From Armatimonadota bacterium (GTDB lineage Bacteria > Armatimonadota > UBA5829 > JAUSEB01): a DNA stretch of 64,000 nt. Location: positions 1-64,000 of the forward strand of contig JAUSGG010000056.1 of NCBI GenBank assembly GCA_030649165.1. Direction: 5' to 3'. Within the stretch, counting starts at the first letter, position 1. Each line of letters starts with the position of its first letter. A model generated the notes under the pieces. That model was not told the DNA's origin. It saw only the letters and a program-made list of their open reading frames with translations, and did no database searches. Both the position numbers and the translations under genes were made by a program. Of this stretch, positions 44,660-52,589 are shown one piece after another.

Positions 44660-46114
44660 CTACAGGTTCGGTTTCTGCTTATGATAGTCCGTGTTCTGTT
44701 CAAAAGCGTAGGCGACGCGGAGCGCGATTTCCTCGCCCAGGCCGGGCGCCATTATTTGCAGGCCGATCGGCAGTCCGTTGTGGAAGCCGCACGGGACCGA
44801 AATGGCCGGTATGCCGGCGAGGTTGGCGGGTATGGTGCAGACATCCGACAGTTTCATCGCCAAGGGATCGTCCACGCGCTCGCCGAGGCCGAAGGCCACT
44901 GTCGGCGACGTGGGCGTGACGAGCACGTCGAATTCTTCAAACGCGCGCTCGATGTCCCGACGCAAAAGAGTCCTCACCTTCTGGGCCTTCAGATAATATG
45001 CGTCGTAGTAGCCCGCGCTGAGGGCATAGGTCCCGATCATTATGCGCTGTTTGACCTCCGCTCCAAACCCCTCTTCGCGCGTCTTCATGAGCATCGTGAT
45101 CGGATCGGGAGAGTCTTTGCTTCTGAGGCCGTACCGCACGCCGTCGTATCGCGCCAGGTTGGAACTCGCCTCCGACGGCGCGATTATGTAGTAAACGGGC
45201 AGGCCGTACTCCACGCTTGGCGTGGAGGTCTCTTTCCATTCGGCGCCCAGGCCGGCGAGAAGTTTCACGGCGTCCCAAACGGCGCTCGCCACCTCCGGAG
45301 CGGTCCCCATTCCGAAGAGCTCTTTCGGGACCCCAATTTTGATGCCTTTCACGTCGGGCGCCAGCGACTTCGTGTAGTCCGGAACGGGCACGTCGAGAGA
45401 TGTCGAGTCGCGCGGGTCTTTGCCTGATATGACGTTCAGGAGCAGAGCTGTGTCGGTGACGTCTTTGGTGATCGGGCCGATCTGGTCCAGAGACGACGCG
45501 AACGCGACGAGGCCATATCTCGACACGCGCCCATAGGTGGGCTTCATCCCGGTCACGCCGCAAAAGGAAGCGGGCTGGCGGATAGAGCCTCCAGTGTCGG
45601 AGCCGAGCGCGGCCAGGCATTCGTCCGCCGCGACGGCGGATGCCGAGCCGCCGCTTGAGCCGCCGGGGGCCTTTTCGGTGTCCCACGGGTTGCGGCTGGC
45701 GAAGAAGCCGGAGTTCTCGGTCGATGATCCCATTGCGAACTCGTCGAGGTTCGTCTTGCCGACCATGACGGCGTTCACAGCGGCGAGACGCTCGACCACA
45801 GTGGCGTCGTAGACGGGCTTGTAGTTGTAGAGAATCCTGGATGAGCACGTCGTCAGTACGCCGCGCGTGCACATATTGTCTTTAATGGCGATCGGTATGC
45901 CCGTCAGCGGCGCCGCGTCGCCGGAGGCTATTCTCTTGTCCGCCGCGTCCGCCTGCCGCAGGGCGATATCGGACGTCACTGTGACGTAGGCTTTGGTCTT
46001 ATCATCGACCGACTCGATCCTCCGCAGTACGGCCTCGGTCAGCTCTCTGCTGGTGACCTGCCTGCTTTTGAGAAGCTCGTGCGCCGCCTTTACAGTCAAT
46101 CCGGCAAGGTCCAT
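44660..46114 (-). CDS. gatA: Aspartyl/glutamyl-tRNA amidotransferase subunit A
   Basis: 484 residues. Amidase-signature Ser-cisSer-Lys triad: Lys in IAIKDNMC (about 77), [10 protein letters not shown] (about 150) and the nucleophile Ser in [16 protein letters not shown] (about 175). It hydrolyses glutamine and passes ammonia to GatB. Its start lies 3 bp after the gatC stop. Second gene of gatC-gatA-gatB. Confidence 0.97.
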   Translation of the reverse strand: MDLAGLTVKAAHELLKSRQVTSRELTEAVLRRIESVDDKTKAYVTVTSDIALRQADAADKRIASGDAAPLTGIPIAIKDNMCTRGVLTTCSSRILYNYKPVYDATVVERLAAVNAVMVGKTNLDEFAMGSSTENSGFFASRNPWDTEKAPGGSSGGSASAVAADECLAALGSDTGGSIRQPASFCGVTGMKPTYGRVSRYGLVAFASSLDQIGPITKDVTDTALLLNVISGKDPRDSTSLDVPVPDYTKSLAPDVKGIKIGVPKELFGMGTAPEVASAVWDAVKLLAGLGAEWKETSTPSVEYGLPVYYIIAPSEASSNLARYDGVRYGLRSKDSPDPITMLMKTREEGFGAEVKQRIMIGTYALSAGYYDAYYLKAQKVRTLLRRDIERAFEEFDVLVTPTSPTVAFGLGERVDDPLAMKLSDVCTIPANLAGIPAISVPCGFHNGLPIGLQIMAPGLGEEIALRVAYAFEQNTDYHKQKPNL

Positions 46115-46117
46115 TCC

Positions 46118-46408
46118 CTAAGTCTCCACAATCCTTGGCACAGCGAAGCAGTCGTCCTGCGATTCCGGCGCGTTCGCCAGGACGTCTTGCGGCGGCAGCG
46201 ACGGGCGCGCCTTATCCTCCCGGAAAACGTTTTCCACGGGTATCACGTGCGACGTTGGCTCCACTGCATCAGTATCCAGCTCCTGCAGCTTGGCGAAATG
46301 CTGAAGCAGATTGTTTATGTGCCCTGTAAGCTTGTCTTTCTCTTCGTCCGTCAGCTCAAGTCGCGCGAGGAACGCTACTTGCGAGACGTCTTCTCTTGAG
46401 AGTATCAC
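46118..46408 (-). CDS. gatC: Aspartyl/glutamyl-tRNA amidotransferase subunit C
   Basis: 96 residues from the GTG at 46408: ILSREDVSQVAFLARLELTDEEK, then the EPTSHVIPVENVFREDKARPS segment and the C-terminal FAVPRIVE. GatC stabilises the GatA-GatB complex. The GTG has a strong GGGAGAG seven bases upstream and matches the family N-terminus, so it is preferred to the ATG at 46444. First gene of the gatCAB operon. Confidence 0.94.
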   Translation of the reverse strand: MILSREDVSQVAFLARLELTDEEKDKLTGHINNLLQHFAKLQELDTDAVEPTSHVIPVENVFREDKARPSLPPQDVLANAPESQDDCFAVPRIVET

Positions 46409-46698
46409 TATGTGCTCTCCCGTTGCAGCAGATTGACGCTCCATTATATCAGCCCAGGGCGGGTCGCACAACGGACAGGGGAAGGGGAAGGGTTTTAACC
46501 GCCGATGAACGCAGATAAACACAGATAGGGAAGGGATTGTTGGTTGTTGGCTGTTGGTTGTTGGACGAGTCCGACTCATCCGACTCCTTCGACTCCAGAC
46601 GGGAAGGTTAAGGTTTATGAGGTGAGGGTTATGAGTGGGTACGCGATGCTGGGGCGGTCGGATGGCCGCCCCAGCCTGAACGCAGGTATTCAGCTTAC
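46409..46698. other. Repeat-filled gap between gatC and the selenoprotein gene
   Basis: Contains gttggttgttggctgttgg low-complexity (46536-46562), a gtccgactcatccgactccttcgactc minisatellite (46563-46595) and tatgaggtgagggttatg sequence. The gatC promoter probably lies at about 46420-46500, but no strong box is seen. No gene. Confidence 0.55.
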
Positions 46699-47274
46699 TC
46701 AGACGTCTCCCGCTTTTGCCCAGCGGGTTCCGGGATAGCGCTCGGCCACCTGGTCCCAGTACTCGCCGAGGTACTTGCCGTCGCCGGTAGCCCGGTACTT
46801 GGCCACGCCGACCATATAGAGGGCTTCGGGCGCGGCAAGCGAGTCGGGAAGCTCGCTCACGATATGCTCGTAACGCGCGACTGCCTCTTCGTAGCGTTTA
46901 TTGTCAAATGCCTCCTGAGCCAGTCCTATGTAGAGATCGGCCAGAAAATCGTCAGGGAAAGCATAACCGACCTGCCGCCTGTGTTCGCGGCCTTCGGCGT
47001 CGAGGAAGAAGATCGCGGGGGTCCACCGCTGGAGGAACCTGTCCGTAAACTCCGGATGCTCGACCACGTTGATTTGCACGGGAAGGAAGTTTTCGTTGAT
47101 CAGTCTCGCCACTCGCTCATCGGGGTACGTCACGGCACCCATTTTCTTGCAGCCGCCTCAGCCGGGGTTGAAGAAGTCCAAAAGGACCAGCTTCCCCGTC
47201 TCCTTCGCCTTAACGAGGGCCTCATCGAGCGAGCGCGTCCATAGCCCTTGCGCGGGCATGGTCTCAATAGCCAT
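46699..47274 (-). CDS. Thioredoxin-like selenoprotein with U-x-x-C motif (in-frame TGA)
   Basis: The frame starts at the ATG at 47274 (AGGAG upstream) and reads 38 codons, MAIETMPAQGLWTRSLDEAL up to LLDFFNPG. It then meets TGA at 47160-47158 and continues GGCKKMGAVTYPDERV to a normal stop at 46699. Thioredoxin-fold relatives have Cys at that place (C-x-x-C), so TGA most likely encodes selenocysteine: residue 39 is U, with Cys42 as partner. The rest is a thioredoxin fold (about 15-125, cis-Pro region RWTPAIFF) and a helical TPR-like tail (about 130-190). Readthrough is supported by continuous homology-like sequence on both sides and by a SECIS-like hairpin. Total 191 residues. Divergent from the 47452 lipoprotein gene. 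No sel genes are in this window. Confidence 0.85.
47123..47160 (-). promoter_or_regulatory. UGA codon and SECIS-like stem-loop in the selenoprotein mRNA
   Basis: After the UGA (47160-47158) come 17 bases. A 6-bp stem, GGGUGC (47140-47135) with GUACCC (47128-47123), then closes a 6-base loop, CGUGAC. The loop begins 23 nt after the UGA and has G as its second base. Both agree with the known bacterial SECIS rules: loop 16-37 nt after the UGA and a G among its first two bases. The pairing includes one G-U. Confidence 0.65.
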
Positions 47275-47451
47275 CTGTTCTCTCTCCTATGACAGTCTCG
47301 TGCATGGAAAGGTATTGTTCATCGTGTAGTTACCCGCCGGAACCGGTCATCAATCCGTGGATGATTGCGGGCAAAGGGTTCGGGGAAGGAGTTATTCGAC
47401 GGACGCCGAACATTGACTGGTATGCCCGTCGGGCTACGAGAGAGGAGACAC

Positions 47452-48240
47452 ATGAGGAAAACCACAGCCGCCGGTATCGCCGCGCTTGTCGCCATATTGA
47501 TGGTCGGGTGCGCCAAACCGCCTTCCGCCAAGCAGGTATTGCAGAAAACGTCCGCCACTTATCAAAAGGCCAAGACACTGAGAATCGAAGCGAGCAACAG
47601 CTCGGAATTCCGCGTCGATAATCAATGGCAAGGTAACGGATCGCTTGTTTCGACCGAGTTCGAGAGACCTAACAAAGTGCGTCAGCAATTGGTCGGGGCA
47701 AAGAGCCCTAGCGTGATTTCCGACGGGAAAAACGCTTACTTCTATGTGGATCAGATGCAGACGTACGTACAGGTCCCGCCGGAACGCCTGGTAACCGGCG
47801 TTTCGCAAGACCCGGCGGGCGCGCGCGTCCTGAGATCGGCGGTGGAGAAGGACGCCTTCAAGAATGTCAAGGGCGCGAAGATTCTGGAAGATGAAACTGT
47901 TGACGGGGTCGATAGTTACGTGGTGCAGTTTACGCCGACTCAGGTCCTGCCGATGCGCGGCATGGAAAAGGCAAAGCTGACCGAAAAACTGTGGATCGGC
48001 AAGCAGGATTTCATCGTGCGCAAGGGCGTCTTGATTGCCAAACAGAAGGCGCCTGCGAGCGAGGGGAAGCACGAGGCCACTTTCACGTTGACGTCGGTGT
48101 TGACCAAGCAGGAGATCGATAAACCCATCTCTCGCTCCGAATTCGTTCTGCCGAAGGGCTCGAAGGTGACTCGGATGCCGGCGATGCCAACGGCCCCACC
48201 TCACGGTGGTTCGGAGAAGACCGGCCCGGAAGGTAGATAG
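47452..48240 (+). CDS. LolA-like/DUF2092-type outer-membrane lipoprotein
   Basis: 262 residues. Lipoprotein signal with Cys20 (MVGC). The rest resembles the LolA/LppX half-barrel: SATYQKAKTLRIEASNSS, ERPNKVRQQ, VISDGKNAYFYVDQMQTYVQ, GVDSYVVQF, KLWIGKQDFIVRKG. LolA-like proteins carry or bind lipids or lipoproteins in the periplasm. The ATG at 47452 follows GAGAGGAG. The C-terminal tail is Pro- and Gly-rich. Confidence 0.88.
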   Translation: MRKTTAAGIAALVAILMVGCAKPPSAKQVLQKTSATYQKAKTLRIEASNSSEFRVDNQWQGNGSLVSTEFERPNKVRQQLVGAKSPSVISDGKNAYFYVDQMQTYVQVPPERLVTGVSQDPAGARVLRSAVEKDAFKNVKGAKILEDETVDGVDSYVVQFTPTQVLPMRGMEKAKLTEKLWIGKQDFIVRKGVLIAKQKAPASEGKHEATFTLTSVLTKQEIDKPISRSEFVLPKGSKVTRMPAMPTAPPHGGSEKTGPEGR

Positions 48241-48322
48241 TGGTTAGTGGTTCGTATCGCGGGAATGCCACGCGACGCTTGGACGGCCCCACCGACAACT
48301 GACAACCGCCAACCCTTGTGAG

Positions 48323-48469
48323 AGTTCAGTTCTACGGGAAGCTTGTCAAATCGACGGCGCTGCGAGATCCGGTCCCCCTCACCCTACCAACCCTCTCCCG
48401 CCCAAGGGGGAGAGGGGGTAGGTGGCGCATGCTCCATTGCCTGGACAGCGTTCCCGCAAAGCTGAACTG
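48323..48469. repeat. Inverted-repeat element E (AGTTCAG/CTGAACT ends)
   Basis: Left end AGTTCAGTTCTACGGGAA (48323) and right end TTCCCgcaaagCTGAACT (48469), with a CCCTCTCCCgcccaagGGGGAGAGGG hairpin inside. It belongs with elements A to D by its ends. It fills most of the gap before the S1 gene promoter. Confidence 0.7.
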
Positions 48470-48489
48470 TTTCCAACTTTTCCTCGCTA

Positions 48490-48518
48490 TTGACAAAAAG
48501 GCAGCCCGTCCCTATACT
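48490..48518 (+). promoter_or_regulatory. Consensus sigma-70 promoter
   Basis: TTGACA (48490-48495), a 17-bp spacer and TATACT (48513-48518). The predicted start is about 48525. It is the clearest promoter in the window and drives the S1-protein gene. Confidence 0.8.
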
Positions 48519-48524
48519 ATATCT

Positions 48525-48592
48525 GGGCGAATAGCTGTGCTGGTTACAAAAGTCTGCAAAACCAGTCAAATAGAGCCAAACGCCTCAAGCCC
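48525..48592 (+). ncRNA. tRNA-Cys-like leader of the S1-protein gene
   Basis: The leader begins GGGCGAATAGC at the expected transcription start and contains GTCTGCAAAAC, the usual anticodon-loop sequence of tRNA-Cys (GCA), with a TGGTTA D-loop-like motif five bases before it. The D stem, most of the anticodon stem and the T arm are not formed. CTGGTT and AACCAG pair instead. So it is not a working tRNA; it may be a relic or a regulatory fold. No Shine-Dalgarno sequence precedes the ATG. Confidence 0.3.
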
Positions 48593-49048
48593 ATGTCTTC
48601 TGTTATCGAGATCGGTAGCACGGTAGAAGGCACTGTTGTGAAGCTCGCTGACTACGGCGCCATTGTTCGACTGGCGGGTGGTAAGATGGGCCTCGTCCAC
48701 ATCTCGGAGGTCACGGACGCCTACGTGCGCGACGTGCGCGATTACTTCCGCGAGAACGACCGAATCCTCGTCAAAGTTCTGAAGATCAACAACAAGGGTA
48801 GATACGAACTGTCTGCCAAACAGGCCGAGGGCGCGGTTCCGGTCCAACGCCCGGAGAGGCCGCCGGAGCGGGAAAAGCCGAGAATGGAAACCTCGAACGG
48901 GGCGTTTAAGTGGGAATCTCGTCAGAAGCCCGCTCCCCAGAACTTCGAGGAACGGCTGTCGCGCTTCATGAAAGACAGCGAGGAGCGCATTCACGACATC
49001 AAGCGTAACATTGAATCCAAGCGCGGCGGCGGCAGCGCCCGCAAGTAG
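48593..49048 (+). CDS. S1-domain RNA-binding protein (GSP13/YugI-like)
   Basis: 151 residues. One S1 domain (about 5-77): IGSTVEGTVVKLADYGAIVRLAGGKMGLVHISEV ... VKVLKINNKGRYELSAK. A charged Pro/Arg/Glu-rich linker and helix follow, ending in RGGGSARK. Single-S1 proteins of this type associate with ribosomes or RNA and affect translation or stress responses. Transcribed from a consensus promoter, with a 68-base leader lacking a ribosome-binding site, which may indicate regulated translation. Confidence 0.92.
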   Translation: MSSVIEIGSTVEGTVVKLADYGAIVRLAGGKMGLVHISEVTDAYVRDVRDYFRENDRILVKVLKINNKGRYELSAKQAEGAVPVQRPERPPEREKPRMETSNGAFKWESRQKPAPQNFEERLSRFMKDSEERIHDIKRNIESKRGGGSARK

Positions 49049-49241
49049 GCGGGTTCCGTGGCGATTGCTACCCGTGGGCCGGCTTTCGCGCTTGGACGCC
49101 CCGTGTTTTCGACATCGTAGTAGATAATCCACGGCAGGTAACCGAACTATTCCGTGTTACGTCATATTCAGTGGAGGCGGTACCAGCTTCAGACCTCGCG
49201 GGGCCATTACCTCTGGCCGCGGGTCAAAGGGGGAATGGGCT

Positions 49242-51059
49242 ATGAAAAACACGCACATTTTTTCGAAGGTTCTCCTGGTTCTACTCACACTCGCGTTTAC
49301 CGCGTTTCTGGCTTTGGCCGTGAGCCGCGCGCCTGCGTCCGCGGGCATGGGGTTCATGAAACGTGGTGACGACGAGCAGTCGGACAGGGCGAAAAATCGC
49401 GATGACCGACAAGCCCGGGAGGACCGCGACCGCCAGGACCGGGGTCGCCAAGACCGCGATCGGCAGGAGCGCGATCGGCAATCGCAGGCAGAGCGCGAGC
49501 GTCAGGGCGACCGAGACCGCCAGGCGCGTGAAGATCGCGATCGTGAGGATCGCGGCAGGCAGGTCCGCGCTGACCGGGAACGCCAGGACCGAGAAGTCCG
49601 CGACCGTGAGAATGGGGAGCGGCAAGCTCGGTCAGATCGAGAGCGTCAGGAACGAGACAGGCAGGCCCAGGCGGAGCGCGAGCGGCAGGCGGACCGAGAC
49701 CGCCAGGCGCGTGAAGGTCGCGATCGTGAGGATCGCGGCAGGCAGGCCCGCGCTGACCGGGAACGCCAGGACCGAGAAGTCCGCGACCGTGAGAATGGCG
49801 AGCGGCAGGCTCGGGCAGATCGAGAGCGTCAGGAACGAGACAGACAGGCCAAGGTGGAACGCGAGCGTCAGGCCGATCGGGATCGCGCGGCCCAACGGGA
49901 AAAGGACAGGGCAAGCTGGCAGGCTTCGACTGTCAAGCCCCGCCGAGGCGATTCGGACTCCGGCGCCTCGAGCGCGCGCCGGGACGGCAAGTCCGGCGGC
50001 AGCGGGGACTCGCGAAGCAACCGACCTCAGCGCTCGGGTTACGAGCGGCCGAAGGCCGATGATTCCAGGACCGACGTCCGCGTAGAGGACAGGCGGGAAA
50101 GGGGCGACTCAGGCCGTAGCGGCGTGGGTGGTATCTTCGGCAAGAGCAAGCGAGGAGAGTCCGACCGAGACGAGTCTTCCAGGGTGGAGAACCGGCCTTC
50201 CGGCTCCGGCTCGACCCGTACGGGTGAGGTGTACAGGTCCACCCCGTCGAGCAGCAACAGGCCGAAGCGCACGGATCAGGTTGCTCGGCCTTCGATTTCC
50301 ACGTCCGGTCGCTCTTGGAGCGGACAGAGGACGGACCGAGTCTTTACGAGAGTGTATGAAACTCGGCGGGATTGGCGCGTTCGTTATCACAGCTACGATT
50401 ACCGTCACCGCCCGAGCTTCCACGGCGGGTTCTACTACTATGGTTCGTCGCGCTACGATCCATACTATTATGGGTACTACTGCTTCAGCTACGTGCCGCG
50501 GTACACGTACCCGTCTCTCTATTTCTACTACGGAACGTTCCCATACATGTACCGCGACAGGATCGTGTTCATCAGCTTCCCGTTCAGGCGATACGTATAC
50601 GTTCCGCTGTATGTGTATGGCGATGACTTCTACAGGCCATACTATCAGCCGTATCCGGGATACTATCTCTCCACGAGCAACCGCAGAGAGATGAGGAATA
50701 CGCTCGACGACATTCAGGAAGCCTGGGAGCGAGCGGACTACGACCTGATCATGCGCCACGTGCGGTACAGCGAACGGGTCCACGTGTACTTCAAGGACCA
50801 GTACGAGTACTCGGTTGACTTCGATGATTACCGGGACATGACTCGCGATGCGATGGAAACGATCGACACCATCGGTTTCGAGTTCTACAAGGTCAGCATG
50901 AGGTACCGGGACGAGGTGGTGGCCTATGGGCGTCACAAGTACTACGACGACGATGACAAGTACTCTGTCGTCAACGTGACGTATACGCTGGAGCGCCGCG
51001 GCGGCGAATGGTATATCACGGAGGTGGGCTCATCTCCGAGGAGTACAAGCAGGCTGTAA
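49242..51059 (+). CDS. Secreted Arg/Asp/Glu/Gln-rich repeat protein with Tyr-rich and NTF2-like C-terminal regions
   Basis: 605 residues. Signal peptide (about 1-35). Residues about 40-225 are nearly all R, D, E, Q with A and G, including two copies of a 61-residue unit whose DNA repeat is 183 bp (from 49518 and from 49701). It should form a highly charged coiled-coil or single alpha-helix. Residues about 226-370 are basic, Ser/Gly-rich and probably disordered. Residues about 375-480 are Tyr-rich (YYYGSSRYDPYYYGYY). The last 110 or so (LDDIQEAWERADYDLIMRHV ... RRGGEWYITEV) look like an NTF2/SnoaL-type domain. No family recognised for the whole. The ATG at 49242 has GGGGGAATGGGCT upstream. Confidence 0.85.
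   Translation: MKNTHIFSKVLLVLLTLAFTAFLALAVSRAPASAGMGFMKRGDDEQSDRAKNRDDRQAREDRDRQDRGRQDRDRQERDRQSQAERERQGDRDRQAREDRDREDRGRQVRADRERQDREVRDRENGERQARSDRERQERDRQAQAERERQADRDRQAREGRDREDRGRQARADRERQDREVRDRENGERQARADRERQERDRQAKVERERQADRDRAAQREKDRASWQASTVKPRRGDSDSGASSARRDGKSGGSGDSRSNRPQRSGYERPKADDSRTDVRVEDRRERGDSGRSGVGGIFGKSKRGESDRDESSRVENRPSGSGSTRTGEVYRSTPSSSNRPKRTDQVARPSISTSGRSWSGQRTDRVFTRVYETRRDWRVRYHSYDYRHRPSFHGGFYYYGSSRYDPYYYGYYCFSYVPRYTYPSLYFYYGTFPYMYRDRIVFISFPFRRYVYVPLYVYGDDFYRPYYQPYPGYYLSTSNRREMRNTLDDIQEAWERADYDLIMRHVRYSERVHVYFKDQYEYSVDFDDYRDMTRDAMETIDTIGFEFYKVSMRYRDEVVAYGRHKYYDDDDKYSVVNVTYTLERRGGEWYITEVGSSPRSTSRL
49518..49883 (+). repeat. Two tandem 183-bp units inside the R/D/E/Q-rich gene
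   Basis: The 183-bp (61-codon) unit starting at cgccaggcgcgtgaag (49518) repeats from 49701, with few changes. Shorter gaccgccaggac-type repeats flank it. The length is an exact multiple of three, so copy number can change without loss of frame. Confidence 0.85.
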
Positions 51060-51084
51060 GAAGTGATTAGTTGCCAGTTCGAAA

Positions 51085-51116
51085 TGAAGGCCGGCGGAGC
51101 GCTTCCCGCCGGCCTT
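51085..51116. terminator. Strong hairpin between convergent genes, probable bidirectional terminator
   Basis: Perfect 12-bp stem, GAAGGCCGGCGG with CCGCCGGCCTTC, and an 8-base loop. It lies 25 bp after the 49242 gene and 22 bp beyond the stop of the 51139 gene. It is followed by ggtgttcct, which is not a true T-run. Confidence 0.7.
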
Positions 51117-51138
51117 CGGTGTTCCTAGCCCGGCACGT

Positions 51139-51339
51139 CTAACGCGGTTGAGCGGGCTGCTGACTCGGAGGCACATAGGGCTTATAGCCCGGCCCGTGAA
51201 TTCCCCGCGTTATCGTCTCATTCGACAGATTTGCTCCCGGCGGTCGTGTGAACTTCATTATGCTCCACGCCGCGAGGCCTACGGCCAGTATAACAACTAC
51301 TACGACTGCGACGACTTTTCCAGGTGAACTGTCTTTCAT
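51139..51339 (-). CDS. Small single-pass membrane protein downstream of a pseudopilin gene
   Basis: 66 residues: short charged N-terminus MKDSSPGK, one TM helix (about 9-28, VVAVVVVVILAVGLAAWSI), and a Pro-rich tail (YKPYVPPSQQPAQPR). AAGGAG lies about 12 bases upstream of the ATG at 51339. It starts 34 bp after the pseudopilin-like gene. In my recollection, very small membrane proteins often follow such pseudopilin genes in this group; the role is unknown. Confidence 0.75.
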   Translation of the reverse strand: MKDSSPGKVVAVVVVVILAVGLAAWSIMKFTRPPGANLSNETITRGIHGPGYKPYVPPSQQPAQPR

Positions 51340-51372
51340 AACTACACCAGACTCCTTTCAATATGCTCTAGA

Positions 51373-52182
51373 CTATGGCAAGTCCCAATCCCAGTCTTGC
51401 GGAAATTTGCGCGGATCACGAGGGTTGCGCAACTGCCTTGCGGTGTCCCAGTACAGAGGCACCGGCCACCTCTGCCACCCCTGGCACGCGCGCACATGCA
51501 AGTCCGCCATGAGTCTTACCGTGGTTAAACCCCTGATATAATTGGCACGGTTGTTGGCGGTGTCTGACTCAGGCCGAAACATAACTCTTCCGTGACCTGT
51601 GTATGTATATCCGTCTTTGTTGAGATCTCCCACCTCAGAAACACGCTGGTCACCGAGCAGCCAGGCGTACTGACCCTTGGCGCGGCGGTCCGCGCAGTCC
51701 TGGTCCAAGTTGCGGTGTATGCCAGGAACATCGGCGTAATCGAGGGTAACACCACCGTAAGTGTATGACATCTCATAAGGCCACCGCGTGTCCGATCCAC
51801 TTGTCGCCGACGCAGCCTTGCCTCGGAAGCCGAACGTATAGTCGGAAGGACACTGCCATACCTTACCTATTTTCGTCTTGGTGTCCGGAATGCCGGCCGC
51901 ATCCACGACCTTAGCCGGGATGTACTTCAGATGTGCGAGGAGAATCTCGATGCAGTTGTTGCCATACGGGTAGTTCGCCGGGTACGTGTAGCCATCGTGG
52001 TCCTCGCAGTACAGCCTGATGCCGGTCCCGATCTGCTTCATGTTGCCGATACACGCGGCTCTCCGCGCAGTCTCTCTCGCCTTCGCGAAAATGGGAAAGA
52101 GTATGGCGGCGAGTATCGCGATGATCGCGATAACTACCAGCAGCTCGATCAATGTAAAACCGCTGCTCTTTCTTGACCTCAT
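51373..52182 (-). CDS. Type II secretion/type IV pseudopilin-like protein
   Basis: 269 residues. The N-terminal prepilin peptidase site, [10 protein letters not shown], with Glu at +5 of the mature protein, is followed by the hydrophobic helix and the [23 protein letters not shown] segment typical of Armatimonadota and Planctomycetes pseudopilins. The C-terminal region has SYTYGGV and HVRACQGW and resembles the H-x-G DUF1559-like domain group. It is probably exported and may build short fibres or a secretion pseudopilus. No secretion ATPase is nearby. Confidence 0.9.
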   Translation of the reverse strand: MRSRKSSGFTLIELLVVIAIIAILAAILFPIFAKARETARRAACIGNMKQIGTGIRLYCEDHDGYTYPANYPYGNNCIEILLAHLKYIPAKVVDAAGIPDTKTKIGKVWQCPSDYTFGFRGKAASATSGSDTRWPYEMSYTYGGVTLDYADVPGIHRNLDQDCADRRAKGQYAWLLGDQRVSEVGDLNKDGYTYTGHGRVMFRPESDTANNRANYIRGLTTVRLMADLHVRACQGWQRWPVPLYWDTARQLRNPRDPRKFPQDWDWDLP

Positions 52183-52402
52183 GTTCTTTCACCCCTGTTC
52201 CAATGTAGTTTGTGACTTCCGGGGAAGTCATGACCGGGAAGCCGAACTGCTACGGGCCGTCACTCTTTCCGGTCTAAAGTGTGGAAAACGGCTCAACGTC
52301 TTCCGTACTATATTCTGCCCTGCCGGCGCGGCTTCGACAATTGGACGAAAGACGTATTTTTTCTAATACTAAAGTATTACTGAGCCGTTGTCCAGCAGGA
52401 GG

Positions 52403-52567
52403 GATGAAAACGCAGGAGCATCGTTTGTAGTCATTAGCCACAGATGGACCTCCCCCTAACCCCCTCCCACGGGGAGGGGGAACTTGCCCCCTCTCCTTTC
52501 AGGGGAGGGTTGGGGTGGGGTTCAGACGGGTTATGCCTTCCACAAACGATGCTCCTGGATGAAAACG
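52403..52567. mobile_element. MITE-like element with 16-bp terminal inverted repeats and 10-bp flanking duplication
   Basis: The element spans 52413-52557 (145 bp). Its ends, CAGGAGCATCGTTTGT (52413-52428) and ACAAACGATGCTCCTG (52542-52557), are perfect inverted repeats. Identical 10-bp copies of GATGAAAACG lie at both sides (52403-52412 and 52558-52567), as a target-site duplication would. The interior is a GC-rich double-hairpin unit. It carries no gene. It lies between the dehydrogenase and pseudopilin genes. Confidence 0.75.
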
Positions 52568-52589
52568 GCGTGGGCGCTGCCTGAAGCGG

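Noticed and set aside
46699-47142. Thioredoxin-like gene starting at 47142
   Set aside because: This start loses the active-site motif and has no ribosome-binding site; the frame continues upstream across one TGA.
48525-48592. Functional tRNA-Cys gene
   Set aside because: The D stem, T arm and acceptor pairing are missing; only the anticodon-loop-like part matches.
49518-49883. Possible CRISPR or phage tail repeat
   Set aside because: The repeat is in frame and inside a coding region, with 61-residue protein units.
49354-50085. Long frames in the other phases of the R/D/E/Q-rich gene
   Set aside because: The repeated GC-rich DNA keeps several phases open. Only the 49242 frame has a signal peptide, a continuous C-terminal domain and a plausible start.
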